Source: Phytoactinopolyspora endophytica | GTDB lineage: Bacteria; Actinomycetota; Actinomycetes; Jiangellales; Jiangellaceae | Assembly (NCBI RefSeq): GCF_004138495.1 | Contig: NZ_ML142855.1 | Coordinates: forward strand, 165,513 to 173,452 | Direction of reading: 5' to 3' | Length of the DNA: 7,940 bases | In this document: piece after piece, positions 7,414-7,940 of the stretch | Position numbering within the stretch: the stretch's first letter is position 1 | Layout of the letters: every line of letters starts with the position of its first letter | The notes under the pieces: model-generated | The model's input: only the letters and a program-made list of their open reading frames with translations | Told to the model about the DNA's origin: nothing | Databases searched by the model: none | Program-made: the position numbers and the translations under genes

Positions 7414-7451
7414 GCTCCGGGTCCGAAATGTGCTGACTGCCGGACCCGAGC
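7414..7451 (-). promoter_or_regulatory. Stem-loop in the operon 5' leader
   Basis: On the minus strand GCTCGGGTCCG (7451-7441) can pair with CGGACCCGGAGC (7425-7414). This gives 8 contiguous GC-rich pairs plus 3 more beyond one bulged base, closing a 15-nt loop. It would begin about 11 nt after the predicted transcript start and end about 60 nt before the start codon. No U-run follows, so it does not look like an intrinsic terminator. It could stabilise the 5' end of the mRNA. No known riboswitch was recognised. Confidence 0.45.
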
Positions 7452-7468
7452 GTGCCTGGGTGTTGGAG

Positions 7469-7498
7469 AACGTACGCCTGTGGTAGCGCTCCCGTCAA
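7469..7498 (-). promoter_or_regulatory. Predicted promoter of the mannoside operon
   Basis: A -35 box TTGACG (7498-7493) and a -10 box TACGTT (7474-7469) are separated by 18 nt on the minus strand, a fair match to vegetative sigma promoters. Transcription would start near 7462. The -35 shares its TTGA with the left tip of the 36-bp palindrome, and the spacer contains almost all of a second LacI-type operator. Both suit steric repression. A second TTGACA at 7511-7506 lacks a convincing -10. Confidence 0.6.
7481..7494. promoter_or_regulatory. Probable LacI-family operator, CebR-box-like
   Basis: TGGTAGCGCTCCCG is a partial palindrome with the perfect core AGCGCT and the central CG typical of LacI-family operators. 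It agrees at 12 of 14 positions with the CebR box TGGGAGCGCTCCCA as I recall it from Streptomyces. It sits mainly between the -35 and -10 of the operon promoter. Its centre is 25 bp from the centre of the larger palindrome, about two and a half helical turns. Confidence 0.55.
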
Positions 7499-7530
7499 CC
7501 CTATGTGTCAACGCTGACACATAGGGTTGA
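7495..7530. promoter_or_regulatory. 36-bp palindromic operator between the divergent promoters
   Basis: The left arm TCAACCCTATGTGTCA (7495-7510) is the exact reverse complement of the right arm (7515-7530), with ACGC between them. Counting the central CG, 17 of 18 base pairs of the dyad are symmetric; only 7511/7514 break it. The core TGTCAACGCTGACA (7506-7519) has the CG centre expected of a LacI-family site, where the hinge helices insert. The outer ends form the TTGA of the -35 boxes of both divergent promoters. Binding by the adjacent LacI-type protein is inferred from this position. Confidence 0.75.
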
Positions 7531-7555
7531 GGCGGCGTCTCGATAGATCTAGAGT
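7527..7555 (+). promoter_or_regulatory. Predicted promoter of the LacI-family gene
   Basis: A -35 box TTGAGG (7527-7532), a 17-nt spacer and a -10 box TAGAGT (7550-7555) are present, predicting a start near 7562 and a leader of roughly 120 nt before the GTG at 7681. The TTGA is the right tip of the 36-bp palindrome, so occupancy of that operator should also block this promoter, giving autoregulation. A second candidate promoter nearer the gene would give a leaderless mRNA. Confidence 0.5.
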
Positions 7556-7667
7556 GCTGTTGTCGTGCATATTTACCGCTCAGGACACGGCGGATGGCCT
7601 TGTGCTGGAACCTGGTGAACTATCTCTGTCCCACGATGACATACGACGACAGGCGACGAATTCCTGG
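7556..7667 (+). other. Leader stretch before the regulator, no recognised element
   Basis: This is the rest of the gap between the promoters and the regulator start. It is slightly richer in A and T than the genes (for example GCATATTTACC near 7567-7577). I see no gene with a ribosome binding site, no strong hairpin and no further operator. The regulator frame is open through much of it, with an in-frame ATG at 7636, but nothing like a Shine-Dalgarno precedes that codon. Confidence 0.5.
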
Positions 7668-7680
7668 TACGCTCTGCCGC
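7668..7680 (+). promoter_or_regulatory. Possible -10 box giving a leaderless regulator mRNA
   Basis: TACGCT (7668-7673), preceded by TGG, lies exactly 7 nt before the GTG at 7681. That is the spacing seen when transcription starts on the first base of the start codon, which is common in actinobacteria. No Shine-Dalgarno precedes the GTG, as expected for a leaderless gene. The -35 region is weak (GACGAC near 7645). Confidence 0.4.
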
Positions 7681-7940
7681 GTGAGCGAGCCCAACACGCG
7701 GTCACCGGCGGCGGCCGGGGAACCCGATGGCGACGGCGGTGACCCCGCCATGCTGCCGGCTCCGGCGCGCGTGACCAGGTCCCGGGCGACGCTCGCCGAT
7801 GTGGCCCGGCTTGCCGGGGTCAGCGCGAAGACCGTGTCCCGGGTGTTCTCCGGAAACGCGTACGTGGCCGATCAGACCCGTGATCGGGTCATGGCGGCCG
7901 CGAGCCGGCTCCGTTTCCGGCCGAACGATCTCGCGCGCAG
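7681..7940 (+). CDS. LacI-family transcriptional regulator, 3' end missing
   Basis: The first 86 codons of a DNA-binding sugar-responsive regulator; the ligand-binding domain lies beyond the window. The helix-turn-helix is clear: TLADVARLAGVSAKTVSRVF (37-56), then the YVADQTRDRVMAAASRL helix (61-77) and RPNDLAR (80-86), leading into the hinge helix. Ala49 and Lys50 occupy the positions that read the operator in LacI (Tyr17 and Gln18). The GTG at 7681 was chosen because of the -10-like TACGCT 7 nt upstream. It gives a 36-residue Gly/Asp/Pro-rich extension before the DNA-binding domain, longer than the family norm. A later GTG at 7771 would give the typical short VTRSRATLADVA start but has no ribosome binding site; the ATG at 7750 has none either. 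Divergent to the operon and next to a LacI-type palindrome, it is probably the local manno-oligosaccharide-responsive repressor. Confidence 0.9.
   Translation, partial: MSEPNTRSPAAAGEPDGDGGDPAMLPAPARVTRSRATLADVARLAGVSAKTVSRVFSGNAYVADQTRDRVMAAASRLRFRPNDLAR

Noticed and set aside
7495..7530. The 36-bp palindrome as an intrinsic terminator
   Set aside because: It lies between divergent genes, has no T-run on either side, and coincides with two predicted -35 boxes and a LacI-type core.
7527..7742. A 71-codon plus-strand open frame starting with TTG at 7527
   Set aside because: Its start codon is inside the palindrome and -35 box, there is no ribosome binding site, and it runs into the regulator in another frame.

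Overview
The window is high-GC, densely coded DNA with GTG as well as ATG starts, a class F-type sortase and an ATPase-less CUT1 sugar transporter. This points to an actinobacterium; the genus cannot be named from the sequence alone.

Layout. Positions 2-556 (+) are the 3' part of a class F-like sortase. It converges, across only 24 bp, on a five-gene leftward operon that fills 581-7352 (-). In transcription order the operon encodes a solute-binding lipoprotein, two CUT1 permeases, a GH2 beta-mannosidase and a GH113-like glycoside hydrolase. Two junctions overlap by 4 nt (ATGA and GTGA) and the other gaps are 20 and 28 nt, so it reads as one transcript. A roughly 330-bp divergent control region follows (7353-7680). 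The 5' part of a LacI-family regulator (7681 to the edge, +) closes the window.

Function. The lipoprotein and permeases should import beta-manno-oligosaccharides. The two hydrolases have no secretion signals and should degrade them to mannose in the cytoplasm. No ATP-binding subunit is present, so the importer probably uses a shared MsiK-type ATPase encoded elsewhere. The substrate is inferred from the enzymes and was not read from the binding protein.

Regulation. The control region holds a 36-bp, almost perfect palindrome centred on CG (7495-7530). Its two tips supply the TTGA of the -35 boxes of both divergent promoters. A second LacI-type operator, resembling the CebR box, lies mainly between the -35 and -10 of the operon promoter. 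The simplest model is that the adjacent LacI-family protein represses both the operon and itself. I see no phage, IS, CRISPR or RNA gene. The locus is a coherent sugar-utilisation unit rather than a wholly new type of system; the operator-promoter design and the intracellular GH113/GH2 pair are its most interesting parts.
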